Positions 29,669-40,240 of a stretch of DNA of 64,000 nt are shown here, piece after piece. The stretch's first letter is position 1. Each line of letters starts with the position of its first letter. The stretch comes from Planctomycetota bacterium (GTDB lineage: Bacteria; Planctomycetota; Planctomycetia; Planctomycetales; Planctomycetaceae): positions 62,001 to 126,000 of the forward strand of contig QQVO01000016.1 of assembly GCA_003388505.1 (NCBI GenBank), written 5' to 3'. The notes beneath the pieces were generated by a model. That model saw only the letters and a list, made by a program, of their open reading frames with translations, searched no databases and was not told where the DNA came from. A program made the translations under genes and the position numbers.

Positions 29669-31198
29669 CTATTCCAATTCCGGCGGCACGGCCCCGTAGC
29701 CCCACGGATTCTGCTTGAACTCCGGCGCCGGCCCGCGCGTCGGCACCTCGCCGGGCGTGAGCGAATTCGCCAGCTCAACCGCCGCCTCGACCATCTGCGT
29801 ACCGGCCGTAATCTCCAGGTTGCTGTAGCCGGTGAGCCGCGTTTCATAGCCCCCCCCGCGCGGACCGAAGGCCTCCTCCGTCGGTACATATCCCACGCAA
29901 CCGTTGGCTAACGAAACAGGGAAAGTCATCGGGAACGGGCTGCCCGCCTTGATCTCAAGACCGAGTTGGCAGAAGAACTCGGCCGGATCGGTCAGCAGCA
30001 CCGCCGGGCCGATTTGGATCGCCTGCACCTCCACCTCCGCCTCCGGTTCCCTCTCCAGCAGCGCATCCAGCAGCACGATTTCCTTGGCGAACGTCCAAGT
30101 CACCGCATCCACCTGCGGCGGATCCTGTCGTACGATCTCGTAGCACTTCGCGACGCGGTCGGGATGCGGAACGCGGCGCGGAATCATCCAGGTCTTCGAC
30201 TTGTAAGCGACCGGCGTCAGGTCGCCGGGCTCGGCCGTCACCAGAACCTTGACCGCTTCCGCCCCCACCCGTCCGCCGACCAGCCGCGCCCATTGCTCCG
30301 GCTTCGGATTCGCGTACGGAGAAAGGTTGTCCACCTGCGTGACGTCGCCGGACGCTCCGGCCAGGAAAACCACGACGACCTCCTCGCCGAACACACCGCG
30401 AATCACCTGCTCCAGGTAATAGATGTAATTCGCCGAGGCGCCGCCGGGACTCGTCGTGGCATGACACACAAAGTTGACCAGGCAGCCCTTGAGATTGCCG
30501 TCTGCATCCCACGATCCGATGACGCCCACCTCCGGATCGACCGGGCCGGCCGGCTCGATGATGTCCGGGTTGCCGGGCCTTGGATGGGTGTACGTGTATC
30601 CGTTCCGCATGTGGAAGCGGCGATTGAAGGCCGCCTGCTCTTCGCGGCCCACGCCGATGCTGCACGCTGACGGCGACTTCCCCTCGTCCGCGGCGCACAC
30701 CGCTTCCACGATCTGGTTCTCTACGTGCGCGACATATTCGAGGTCGGCATTGGAAGACTTCTCGTAAGCGAGCGTCTGCACCAGCTCGCTTGCGTCGTCG
30801 TACTCGCCGGGATAGATCATCCCGGTCGGTCCCGACGAGTGAGAATGCGTCGCATGGATCAGCACGGCGCCCGGTTCGATTCCGCAGGCTTCGTGAATCC
30901 GCTCACGGGCCGCCAGCACCAGTCTCCGCCGAATCAGCAGCGCATCCACGCTCACCACCGCCACGCGCGCCTCACCGTCGTCGAACACGGCCGCCCGCAC
31001 TTTGCACGGGTCGTGGATCGACCGGTGAAACGACTTCCCATATCCCCCCGGCTGCTCCATCCCGATCTCGGGCGTAATGTCCCGTTCCGCAAAGCCAACC
31101 GAGAGCGCCGGGCCGCCCCCGTCGTCGGCCGCTGCCGAAAGCGGAACCAGCAGCCCGAATCCCACCACCACCAGCCACGAAAAACGAAACACTCTCAT
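29669..31198 (-). CDS. Secreted neutral/alkaline ceramidase N-terminal domain-like protein
   Basis: Protein of 509 residues from the Met at 31198, where a signal peptide (MRVFRFSWLVVVGFGLLVPL) begins. It has GFAERDITPEIGMEQPGGYG, VAVVSVDALLIRR and HATHSHSSGPTG with His ligands of the ceramidase zinc site, and VNFVCHATT. Where true neutral ceramidases have GDVSPN with the nucleophilic Ser, this protein has GDVTQVD. It is therefore probably a related hydrolase of unknown substrate rather than a proven ceramidase. It is exported to the periplasm or cell surface. Confidence 0.8.
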   Translation of the reverse strand: MRVFRFSWLVVVGFGLLVPLSAAADDGGGPALSVGFAERDITPEIGMEQPGGYGKSFHRSIHDPCKVRAAVFDDGEARVAVVSVDALLIRRRLVLAARERIHEACGIEPGAVLIHATHSHSSGPTGMIYPGEYDDASELVQTLAYEKSSNADLEYVAHVENQIVEAVCAADEGKSPSACSIGVGREEQAAFNRRFHMRNGYTYTHPRPGNPDIIEPAGPVDPEVGVIGSWDADGNLKGCLVNFVCHATTSPGGASANYIYYLEQVIRGVFGEEVVVVFLAGASGDVTQVDNLSPYANPKPEQWARLVGGRVGAEAVKVLVTAEPGDLTPVAYKSKTWMIPRRVPHPDRVAKCYEIVRQDPPQVDAVTWTFAKEIVLLDALLEREPEAEVEVQAIQIGPAVLLTDPAEFFCQLGLEIKAGSPFPMTFPVSLANGCVGYVPTEEAFGPRGGGYETRLTGYSNLEITAGTQMVEAAVELANSLTPGEVPTRGPAPEFKQNPWGYGAVPPELE

Positions 31199-31344
31199 CA
31201 CTCTGTCCTCCAAGCTCACTCACCCCAACACGGCGAGTCCCCCACGAGCCATCACCGGTTGCCCAATCCAACAACCGAACAGCACATCAGCGCATCCCCT
31301 TTGCGAGCCTTGCGCCTTCGCGTGAGCCTCCTCTAAGCTCTGAA

Positions 31345-32214
31345 TCACTCCTGCTCGGCCGCCGCCGGTTTCGGACCCTCACCCAACGGCCAGAGTTCCC
31401 AGCGACGAACGAACAACTCGGCCAGTTCCGTCTGCAGTTGCAGCTTGCCGTAATCGGGGGTCGCGTCGAAACCCTCGTTGACGAGCACGCCGTTCACATA
31501 AGTCTGAATGTGCCCGCCGTCGCAGAACACGTCGATCCGGGTCCACTCCATTCCCGGACTCTCGACGTCGTCCTCGCCGCGAAAATCAAGCACGTCCTCC
31601 CAGTCCGGATCTCGGCCGTACCAGTTGATTCTGGCCCGGTTCTCCAGATCGAAGGTCTCCTTCTCTCCCCCCTTCTTCCAGATGACCTCGCCGTCCCGGT
31701 CCCGGTCGACTTCGCACGTCAGCGACATCGGCAGGGCGTTGCCGTCTTCGTCGTTGCCCGCCACCAGAATAAAATCCCCGCATCCCCCCTGGATAATCTG
31801 CACCTCGATCGAATGCATCCAGGTTCCGCCGTATCCGCCGTCCGCGCCGATGCTGTGCACCAGCAATCCCGAGTCGCGGGTGCGGTCCTTCCGGTTCCCC
31901 CAGGTCCGCTCACCCCATCGGAACTCGAGCACGCAGTGATAGTCGCGATATTCTTCCTTCGTGACGATCGCGCCCAGGCCGTCCCCCGTGATGTGGAGCA
32001 TCCCGTCGGTCACGCGGAACACCTCCTTCGGATCTTCGTACTCCGTGTCTCTCATCCACGTGTAGAAGTTGTCCAGCGTGCCGTCGAACAGTTCAATCAC
32101 GCCATTCGTCGGTTGAATCGCTTCTTCTCGGGCGTCGGCGGCCGGACAGGCTCTTGAAGCGATCAACATGGCAAGCAGGGCCGTCACTGGTGTCAAGCGC
32201 AGGCAGACGGGCAT
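31345..32214 (-). CDS. DUF1080 (3-keto-disaccharide hydrolase-like) secreted protein
   Basis: Protein of 289 residues with a signal peptide (LLAMLIASRACPAADA). The DUF1080 concanavalin-like fold is shown by GVIELFDGTLDNFYTWMRD, DGMLHITGDGLGAIVTKEEYRDYHCVLEFRWG split over two strands, RDSGLLVHS, MHSIEVQIIQGGCGDF and the final ELFVRRWELWPL. Members bind or hydrolyse glycosidic bonds, including keto-disaccharides. It precedes the ceramidase-like gene on the same strand by 147 bp, so the two may be co-expressed. The 262-bp gap upstream has no recognisable feature. Confidence 0.87.
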   Translation of the reverse strand: MPVCLRLTPVTALLAMLIASRACPAADAREEAIQPTNGVIELFDGTLDNFYTWMRDTEYEDPKEVFRVTDGMLHITGDGLGAIVTKEEYRDYHCVLEFRWGERTWGNRKDRTRDSGLLVHSIGADGGYGGTWMHSIEVQIIQGGCGDFILVAGNDEDGNALPMSLTCEVDRDRDGEVIWKKGGEKETFDLENRARINWYGRDPDWEDVLDFRGEDDVESPGMEWTRIDVFCDGGHIQTYVNGVLVNEGFDATPDYGKLQLQTELAELFVRRWELWPLGEGPKPAAAEQE

Positions 32215-32476
32215 CGGTATTCCTCTATGTTTGAGAGATCAGGGTCAATTCCCGGACGGTTCCACCGTAGCGATCGCGTGTTTCCCCGGCAATGATCCCT
32301 GCTGCCGGGGACGAGTGGTCCGTTGATTTCGAATTTTCGGTTGAGCCGTCCTTTCGGAAGCGCGAATCCCGCAGGGTTTCGTGCAGACTCGCGCACCAGC
32401 CGACTCGAAGATACAGCCTCGCCAGGGCAGAGGCCACCTGCCGGATGAACGCGGCGCCCTCTCGCGGTGAGCGACC

Positions 32477-33877
<1,401 letters not shown>

Positions 33878-34022
33878 TGGTCTTCTGTCCCGTTGTTGGG
33901 TCGGAGTCGCTGCGGCGTGAGCGAAGCGAAGTCCCTCGCTGCGTCAAGAATCTTTGACATCGTCCACGTTAGGTTACTTTGTTTCTGGGAGTGATTGCAG
34001 TTGAGTCAAGTTTCAGCGACCC

Positions 34023-34051
34023 GGCGAGCGGCAGGGCGTAAGCACGCCGAT
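34023..34051. repeat. REP element, copy 3
   Basis: GGCGAGCGGCAGGGCGTAAG followed by CACGCCGAT, a diverged copy. It lies in the 507-bp gap 33878-34384 together with R1 copy D. Confidence 0.55.
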
Positions 34052-34221
34052 TCGTTCTCCCACCGGATAGCTCCGATGGTCCGAGGCACTGCCTCGTTCG
34101 AGCGTTTCGCTTCCGCCTCATTCTGACCCACCGCGCACAGACGTCAACGCTGCCGCCGGCAGCGCCCGGGCGTTCGGGTTTTTCTTTGACAGCGGTCTGA
34201 GCCCCTTTCTACGGTGAACTT

Positions 34222-34323
34222 ATACCGCTTTGCAGATCAGTGTTGGCGATCTGTCTCGCGGATTCTCGTCCTCGACAGTCCAAACACCGCTCGACGCGGA
34301 CACATGGTAGAGCAATTTGCTCT
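34222..34323. repeat. R1 dispersed repeat, copy D
   Basis: About 102 bp with more substitutions than copies A and C but the same order: CGCTTTGCAGATCAG start, TGTTGGCGATCTGTCTCGCG core, and AGCAATTTGCTCTAG end. Confidence 0.8.
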
Positions 34324-34384
34324 AGTGGGTCGCACAATGCACCGAACCGCCCCGCCTCTCCTCGATGTGAGTTGTGAATTACCG

Positions 34385-34993
34385 ATGAACACGCATTCAA
34401 AGCCCGCAGCGCGTCACCTCCGCACGGATGAATTCTCGAAGACGTTCCGCATCTGTTTCCGCGTCAGTCTGATCGTCGCCCTCCTGTTGATCGCCGGCAA
34501 GTCGTGGGCTGAGGACGTGCAGGTCCTCGACAAGGACGGCAAACCCTGGACGATTCGCATCGTTCCCGCCGGCACGGCGGACGACTCCAACGCCACTCCG
34601 ATTCCGCCCCCTCCCGCCGCCGGCGCAGCCCGTCAGCAAACCGTTTCAGATTCAGACCCGGACGACAACCACGGCGTCCTCATCATCCCCGATCAGTCGA
34701 CTCCCAACATCAACGGCATGACCTACCGGCAGGTGTACGATTCGATCCCGTTCAGCCGCGCCGAGTACCTCGCCAACCCCGGCTACCGGCACGAAGCCAC
34801 GATGGAGATCCTCTTCGGCCAACTGCGGCCGACCACGATCGTCAAGGAGCACCAACCGCAGGTCATCGAGAACGTCCAGTACGGTCCGTATCAGCCGTAC
34901 CGCTTCGCGAACTGGGACTACTACCAGACCTCGACGCTGCTTCGTCCCCGCCTTTACCGCGACAACTGGTGCAGCCCCTACTGGGGCTTCTGA
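34385..34993 (+). CDS. Secreted hypothetical protein
   Basis: Protein of 202 residues from the Met at 34385, which leads into a signal peptide (FRVSLIVALLLIAGKSWA). The mature part is Asp- and Pro-rich with PPPPAAGAARQQ, then IPFSRAEYLANPGYRHEATMEILFG and a Tyr/Arg-rich C-terminus ending in WCSPYWGF. It resembles small planctomycete secreted proteins of unknown role. Promoter elements could not be fixed. Confidence 0.65.
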   Translation: MNTHSKPAARHLRTDEFSKTFRICFRVSLIVALLLIAGKSWAEDVQVLDKDGKPWTIRIVPAGTADDSNATPIPPPPAAGAARQQTVSDSDPDDNHGVLIIPDQSTPNINGMTYRQVYDSIPFSRAEYLANPGYRHEATMEILFGQLRPTTIVKEHQPQVIENVQYGPYQPYRFANWDYYQTSTLLRPRLYRDNWCSPYWGF

Positions 34994-35087
34994 TCGACGT
35001 GAGGAGGGAACCACGAAGACACGAAGGGCACAAAGCCGGACCTGGGATGAGGCCTCTGGCAATCGGACACGACATCGATGTCGTTAG

Positions 35088-35247
35088 CCCGGATTATTCG
35101 TAGCGCACGCTGCCAGCGTGCGTCACCGTTGACTTGGCGTCGGCGTGTAATGCGTTCGAAAAGCGCGGCGCTTTGGGCAACTTCTCGATAACCTGCTGTT
35201 TGGCAAACGCTTATAGTGAACCGGGCCCTCGTCATGAATAATCCGGG
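35088..35247. mobile_element. R2 160-bp MITE, copy 2
   Basis: 160 bp, same length and same terminal inverted repeats as copy 1 and very similar inside. It is flanked by TAG on the left and TTAG on the right. It fills most of the 325-bp gap 34994-35318. Confidence 0.87.
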
Positions 35248-35318
35248 TTAGTCAGTTTCTTCTTCGTGCCCATTGTGCCTTTGTGGTTGACTCACAGGCC
35301 TGCGAACAGCGCGCGGCG

Positions 35319-38300
35319 CTACAACCGCGTAATCGTCTCGTGCAGATTCAGCACAATGCGGGCCACGCTGGTCCAGGCCGCCAGTTCCGGCTGATCGGCG
35401 CCATCGGGAAGCGGAGCGAGGCCGACCTGCAGGAACTGCTCAGCAGCCTCGGGCTCGGCCGCGAACTCCGCCCGGTGTTTCTCATACACGCTTCTTGCGA
35501 TCGCCCGCTCTTCGTCGCGAGGCGGCCTCTGCAGCGCCTCGCGCCAGGCCCAGTCGATTCGGGCGTCGATCGGATCTCCATTGCCCGGATCGGCTTCCAT
35601 GATCCGTTGAGCAAACACGCGCGACGCCTCCACGTAAGTCGGATCGTTCAGCAGCACCAGCGCCTGCTGAGGGATGTTCGCATTCGTTCGATCCGCCGTG
35701 CATTCCTCACGTGAGGGAGCGCCGAACGCCAGCATGCTCGGATGCAGGAACGTACGCTGCCACCAGGTGTACAGCCCGCGGCGATACTGGTTCTCGCCTT
35801 CGTCAGCCTGGTAAGTCCGCTGTGGGAAATTGAGATTCTCCCAGTAACCGGCCGGCTGGTAAGGCTTCACGCTCGGGCCGCCGATCCTCTTCACGAGCAG
35901 CCCGGAGATCGCCAGTGCATTGTCGCGGACCAGTTCCGCATCGATCCGGAACCGGCTCTGCCGCGCCAGCAATCGGTTGTCCGGGTCTTCAGTGAGCAGT
36001 TCCGGCGACGCCGTCGAGACCTGCCGGTAGGTCTGGCTGCCGACAATCGTCCGTACCAGATGCTTCACGTCCCATCCGCTCTCCATGAACTCCACCGCCA
36101 GCCAGTCAAGCAGTTCGGGATAGACCGGCCACTCACCCTGCGAACCGAGATCGTCGGTATTTTTTGAGAGCCCCACGCCGAAGAACTGCTTCCAGAGACG
36201 GTTGACGAACACCCGCGCCGTCAGCGGATTACTTTCGTCCGCAATCCAGCGGGCCAGGTCGAGCCGCGTCAGACGGCTTTCTCCATTTTCATCCGGCAGC
36301 GAGTCGGTGACGCGAGCGAGATACTCCGGCAACGCCGGCTGCATCACGTCGCCGCTCTCGTCCATCCAGTTGCCGCGCGGCAGGAATCGCACCGTTCGCG
36401 GAGTCTCCATCGAAACCGACACCAGACACCGCGGCAGGGACGCTTCGAAGTCCGCAACCGCCTTGTTCGCGGCCGCCAGACTCGCCCGCAGTTCGGCCAG
36501 CAGCGGCGTCACCGACTTGAAGTGAGACGTCAACCGGGCCTGCTGACTTTCGTCCCGCTCCGCTGCATCGGTTTCGATAATCGCCAGAATCTCGGCCGGC
36601 GGCAGAGTCTGCTGAGGCAGCTTGAGCGGCGTCTGCTGCGTCGTGGCCGAGATCCGGAATCGGCCCAGCACATGGTTGCCAGGATGGTTCTGCTCGATCG
36701 AAAGATTGAGGACCGTCTCCTCTCCGTCGCCGACAGCCTCCGCAAATTCCAGCAGCAGCGTGTTCGCCCGACCGGCCGTACCGGCCACCGCCCAACCATT
36801 TCCCGCGCCCGATTCTCCGTCGAACACGGCCGCCGCCGGGAATCCGTTCTGCTCGAACGTGGCGGCCGCCCGCGCAATCGCCACTGCGTCTTCTTCTCCG
36901 CTCGTCACCCGAATTTCACTGACCACGAAGTTCCCGTTGCCCGCACGGCCCGGTCCCTTCGACGGCAGGCGATCATCCGGCAGCGCGTCGATTCGCAATC
37001 CGGTGATCCCTTTCAGTTCCGTCGTCGCCGAGATGCGATACGTGTCGGTTCCTTCCGCCGGACTGGCCGTCACGAAGGTTGAATCGTCCTCAAGCACTTG
37101 GACAGTCACTCCCTTGGCCGACTCGGCTGTCTCCGGATGCAGCGCCGTCCACTGCTCCTTCAAGGCGAACGCCTCCGCCAGCACCTGCGCCTCCCATGCC
37201 GCCTGCGCCTCAGCCAGTTCGGGCGGCGCCCTGTCGTACTGCACCTGCAGAGTTCGAGCGTTCGCCTGCAAACGTTCCAGTTCCGCGGCCTGCTCCTCGC
37301 TCGGCGCGAGCATGCCGGGCCCCGGATGCCCGATGATCGGCTCCGAGATATCGGAGAAAAACGCGCCCAGCGAATAGAAGTCGCGCGCAGTCGCCGGGTC
37401 GAACTTGTGGTCGTGACACTGGCAGCAGCCGAGCGTCTGTCCCAGCCACACCGTTCCCACCGCGCGGACCCGATCGGTCAGCATCCGGGCCTCATAGTCC
37501 TTCGCCTGCGCGCCCCCTTCCTCCGTCGTCAGCAGCAACCGGTTGAAGCACGACGCCACCTTCTGCTCCTGCGTGCTCCCTTCGAGCAGGTCGCCGGCCA
37601 GTTGCTCGATGGTAAACTGGTCGAACGGCTTGTTCTCGTTGAACGCCCGAATCACATAATCGCGATACGGCCAGACGTTGCGCGGCGTGTCCGAGTGATA
37701 TCCAATCGTGTCGGCATAGCGCACGACGTCCAGCCAGCCGATCGCCATCCGCTCGCCGTAATGCGGCGAGGCAAGCAACCGTTCGACGAACGCCTCGTAC
37801 GCATCCGGTGACTCATCCGCGATGAACGCGTCAACATCCTCGGGAGAGGGCGGCAGTCCGATCAGGTCGAAAGACAACCGCCGCGCCAGCGTCCGGCGGT
37901 CAGCTTCCGGCGACGGAGTCAACCCGCGCTCGGCCAGTCTCCGCCCCACCAAAAAGTCGATCGCGTTCTCCCGGGCCGGAACCTCCGGCCGCACCGGCTG
38001 CTCGTACGCCCAGTGCCCCTGGTATCTGGCGCCCTGTTCGATCCACCGCCTCAGCAGTTCCTTCTGCTCGGCAGTCAACGTCTTGTTCGCCTCCGGCGGC
38101 GGCATCACCAAATCCGGATCGTCCGACAGCACGCGCGCCAGCAGTTCGCTTTCGTCAGGGTTTCCTGACGCGATCAGGTCTGTGACCAGCGGATTTTCGG
38201 CGATGTCCAACCGTAAATCAGCCTGCCGCTGATTCTCATCCGGCCCGTGACAGGCGAAACAGTTCTCCGAGAGGATCGGCCGGATGTCCCGGTTGAAGAC

Positions 38301-38378
38301 GACTTCATCTTGCCCCCGCGCAGCCGCGCTGACCAAACAGACAGTTCCGGCCAACAACCAGGTGAAAGTCTTTTTCAT
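35319..38378 (-). CDS. Planctomycete cytochrome c/DUF1549/DUF1553 protein (PSD1-A)
   Basis: Protein of 1019 residues from the Met at 38378, where an export signal (MKKTFTWLLAGTVCLVSAAA) begins. Domain order: planctomycete cytochrome c with CFACHGP (C40, C43, H44), DUF1549 with the second CXXCH motif [10 protein letters not shown] at C319, a middle beta region with DGESGAGNGWAV, and DUF1553 from about residue 680. Both heme-binding CXXCH motifs are intact. Secreted and probably heme-bearing; redox partner unknown. It is the last gene of the minus-strand array and has no DUF1501 gene following it. Confidence 0.9.
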   Translation of the reverse strand: MKKTFTWLLAGTVCLVSAAARGQDEVVFNRDIRPILSENCFACHGPDENQRQADLRLDIAENPLVTDLIASGNPDESELLARVLSDDPDLVMPPPEANKTLTAEQKELLRRWIEQGARYQGHWAYEQPVRPEVPARENAIDFLVGRRLAERGLTPSPEADRRTLARRLSFDLIGLPPSPEDVDAFIADESPDAYEAFVERLLASPHYGERMAIGWLDVVRYADTIGYHSDTPRNVWPYRDYVIRAFNENKPFDQFTIEQLAGDLLEGSTQEQKVASCFNRLLLTTEEGGAQAKDYEARMLTDRVRAVGTVWLGQTLGCCQCHDHKFDPATARDFYSLGAFFSDISEPIIGHPGPGMLAPSEEQAAELERLQANARTLQVQYDRAPPELAEAQAAWEAQVLAEAFALKEQWTALHPETAESAKGVTVQVLEDDSTFVTASPAEGTDTYRISATTELKGITGLRIDALPDDRLPSKGPGRAGNGNFVVSEIRVTSGEEDAVAIARAAATFEQNGFPAAAVFDGESGAGNGWAVAGTAGRANTLLLEFAEAVGDGEETVLNLSIEQNHPGNHVLGRFRISATTQQTPLKLPQQTLPPAEILAIIETDAAERDESQQARLTSHFKSVTPLLAELRASLAAANKAVADFEASLPRCLVSVSMETPRTVRFLPRGNWMDESGDVMQPALPEYLARVTDSLPDENGESRLTRLDLARWIADESNPLTARVFVNRLWKQFFGVGLSKNTDDLGSQGEWPVYPELLDWLAVEFMESGWDVKHLVRTIVGSQTYRQVSTASPELLTEDPDNRLLARQSRFRIDAELVRDNALAISGLLVKRIGGPSVKPYQPAGYWENLNFPQRTYQADEGENQYRRGLYTWWQRTFLHPSMLAFGAPSREECTADRTNANIPQQALVLLNDPTYVEASRVFAQRIMEADPGNGDPIDARIDWAWREALQRPPRDEERAIARSVYEKHRAEFAAEPEAAEQFLQVGLAPLPDGADQPELAAWTSVARIVLNLHETITRL

Positions 38379-38490
38379 GCCAAACCTCGACATCGTCGAC
38401 ACCAAAGGACTCCCTCCTCCCCAGGATCAATCCGCGCCAACCCGCCTGATCAGCGTCATCCGCGGTCCGTTCGTGACAACTTGCACGACG

Positions 38491-39960
38491 TCACGCCAGC
38501 AACTCGTCCACCACCTCACCATGCACGTCCGTCAACCGGAAATACCGTCCCTGAAACTTGAACGTCAACCGTTCGTGATCGATCCCGAGCAGATGCAGAA
38601 TCGTCGCCTGCAGGTCGTGCACGTGCACCGGATCCTTGGCGACGTTCATCGCCAGGTCGTCCGATTCCCCGTACGTCAGTCCCGGTTTCACGCCGCCCCC
38701 CGCCATCCACACCGTAAAGGCGTATGGATGATGGTCGCGCCCCCACTTCGGCCGGTCGTTGATGTCTCCCTGCAGGAAGGGCGTCCGCCCGAACTCCCCG
38801 CCCCAGATCACCAGCGTGTCGTCGAGCAGTCCCCGCTGCTTGAGGTCCTGCACCAGCGCGGCGGAGGCCTGGTCGGTGTCCTTGCACTGCGTGTAGAGTT
38901 CGGTGGTGATGCTCCCGTGCTGGTCCCATCCGGCGTGCATCAATTGCACCATCCGCACGCCCCGCTCGATCAACCGCCGCGTCATGAGACAGTTATAGGC
39001 GTAGGTTCCCGGCTCGGTGACGTCGGGTCCATACATATCGAGCGTCGCCTGCGTCTCGTCCGAGAAGTCCGCCAACTCCGGCACGCTGGTCTGCATCCGG
39101 TAGGCCATCTCGTACTGGGCGATCCGCGTCGCGATTTCCGGATCGCCGTAGTCCTGCAGTTTGATCTCGTTGAGCCGGGCCACGTCGTCCAGCAGCCCGC
39201 GCCGCATCTCGCGGCTCATCCCCGGAGGGTCCGAGAGATAGAGCACCGGCTCGGCGCTCCCCCGGAATTTGACCCCCTGATACTTCGACGGCAGAAAACC
39301 GGAACCCCAGTAGAAGTCGTAGAAAATCTGGCCGCAGGTCGTTCCCTTGCTGACCGACGTCATCACCGCAAACGACGGCAGACTATCGGTCTCGCATCCC
39401 AGACCGTAGGAAAGCCAGGCCCCCAGCGTCGGTCGGCCGGGAAGCTGACCCCCGGAAAGGAGAAACGAGATCGCCGGCGCGTGATTCACCGCGTCGGTAT
39501 GCATGCTTTTGACGAAGCACAAGTCATCCGCGATCGCCGCCGTATACGGCAGAAATGCACTGACCCACGCCCCGCTTTCGCCGCGTTGAGCAAACGGTTC
39601 GACTGGCGCCAGCATCAGCTTGCCGGTTGGATCCCCCGTCATCGTGCTGAACCGCTTGCCGGCGAAGTACTCGTCCGGCACAGGCTGCCCGTGCATTTCC
39701 GCCAGCCGCGGCTTGTAGTCGAACAGGTCGACGTGCGTCGGCGCGCCGTTCTGAAACAGATAAATGACCCGCTTCGCCTGCGGCGCGAAGTGCGGCAGTC
39801 CCGGCAGCCCGGGAACCTTCAGACCGCCGGTCGACGAATCATCAGCCAGACCGTCCCGCGCCAGCAGCGAAGCCAGCGCCGCCGTACCGATCCCGGTCGC
39901 CGCGCGGCCGAACAGCTCGCGCCGCGCCAGGTGTTGTGCGTGGTCAAGTAGAGGGTTCAT
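38491..39960 (-). CDS. DUF1501 Tat-exported protein
   Basis: Protein of 489 residues. The N-terminus LARRELFGRAATGIGTAALA is twin-arginine-like, so folded export is likely. The alkaline-phosphatase/sulfatase-type fold of DUF1501 is shown by RVIYLFQNGAPTHVDLFDYKP, SMHTDAVNHAPAI, GWDQHGSI and VIWGGEFGRTPF, then GRDHHPYAFTVWMAGGG and a final FRLTDVHGEVV. Activity is not established. It follows the 40241 cytochrome-type gene by 280 bp in the transcription direction. Confidence 0.9.
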   Translation of the reverse strand: MNPLLDHAQHLARRELFGRAATGIGTAALASLLARDGLADDSSTGGLKVPGLPGLPHFAPQAKRVIYLFQNGAPTHVDLFDYKPRLAEMHGQPVPDEYFAGKRFSTMTGDPTGKLMLAPVEPFAQRGESGAWVSAFLPYTAAIADDLCFVKSMHTDAVNHAPAISFLLSGGQLPGRPTLGAWLSYGLGCETDSLPSFAVMTSVSKGTTCGQIFYDFYWGSGFLPSKYQGVKFRGSAEPVLYLSDPPGMSREMRRGLLDDVARLNEIKLQDYGDPEIATRIAQYEMAYRMQTSVPELADFSDETQATLDMYGPDVTEPGTYAYNCLMTRRLIERGVRMVQLMHAGWDQHGSITTELYTQCKDTDQASAALVQDLKQRGLLDDTLVIWGGEFGRTPFLQGDINDRPKWGRDHHPYAFTVWMAGGGVKPGLTYGESDDLAMNVAKDPVHVHDLQATILHLLGIDHERLTFKFQGRYFRLTDVHGEVVDELLA

Positions 39961-40111
39961 TGTCTCGACAATCGTCCCGCGAACAAAACCAGACTCCAGT
40001 TTGCGATACTCTCCAACTAGCCGCGACCGTCAGGGAGCGGTCGAGGATCGTCGGGACGACCGCTTCCTCACGGGCGCGGCTATTCGTCGTTCACTCCTGA
40101 ATTGATGGGTC

Positions 40112-40187
40112 GGGTGCCACTGGCTTTGCCAGTGCATTTCAGGGTCGACGTCCTCTCTGTTTCGCACTGGCGGAGCCAGTGGCACCC
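40112..40187. repeat. R5 inverted repeat between array genes
   Basis: Arms GGGTGCCACTGGCT (40112-40125) and its reverse complement (40174-40187), with a nested TTGCCAGTGC and GCACTGGCGG pair. The same core heads each unit of the tandem repeat at 62866-63070. Confidence 0.65.
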
Positions 40188-40240
40188 GTCGATCCAATCT
40201 CGATGAAACAGTCGTCGTGCAACATGGAATTCGTTGGTCT

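Noticed and set aside
34978-35235. Minus-strand frame of 85 codons
   Set aside because: Covers the second R2 element and continues into the end of the adjacent gene in antisense.
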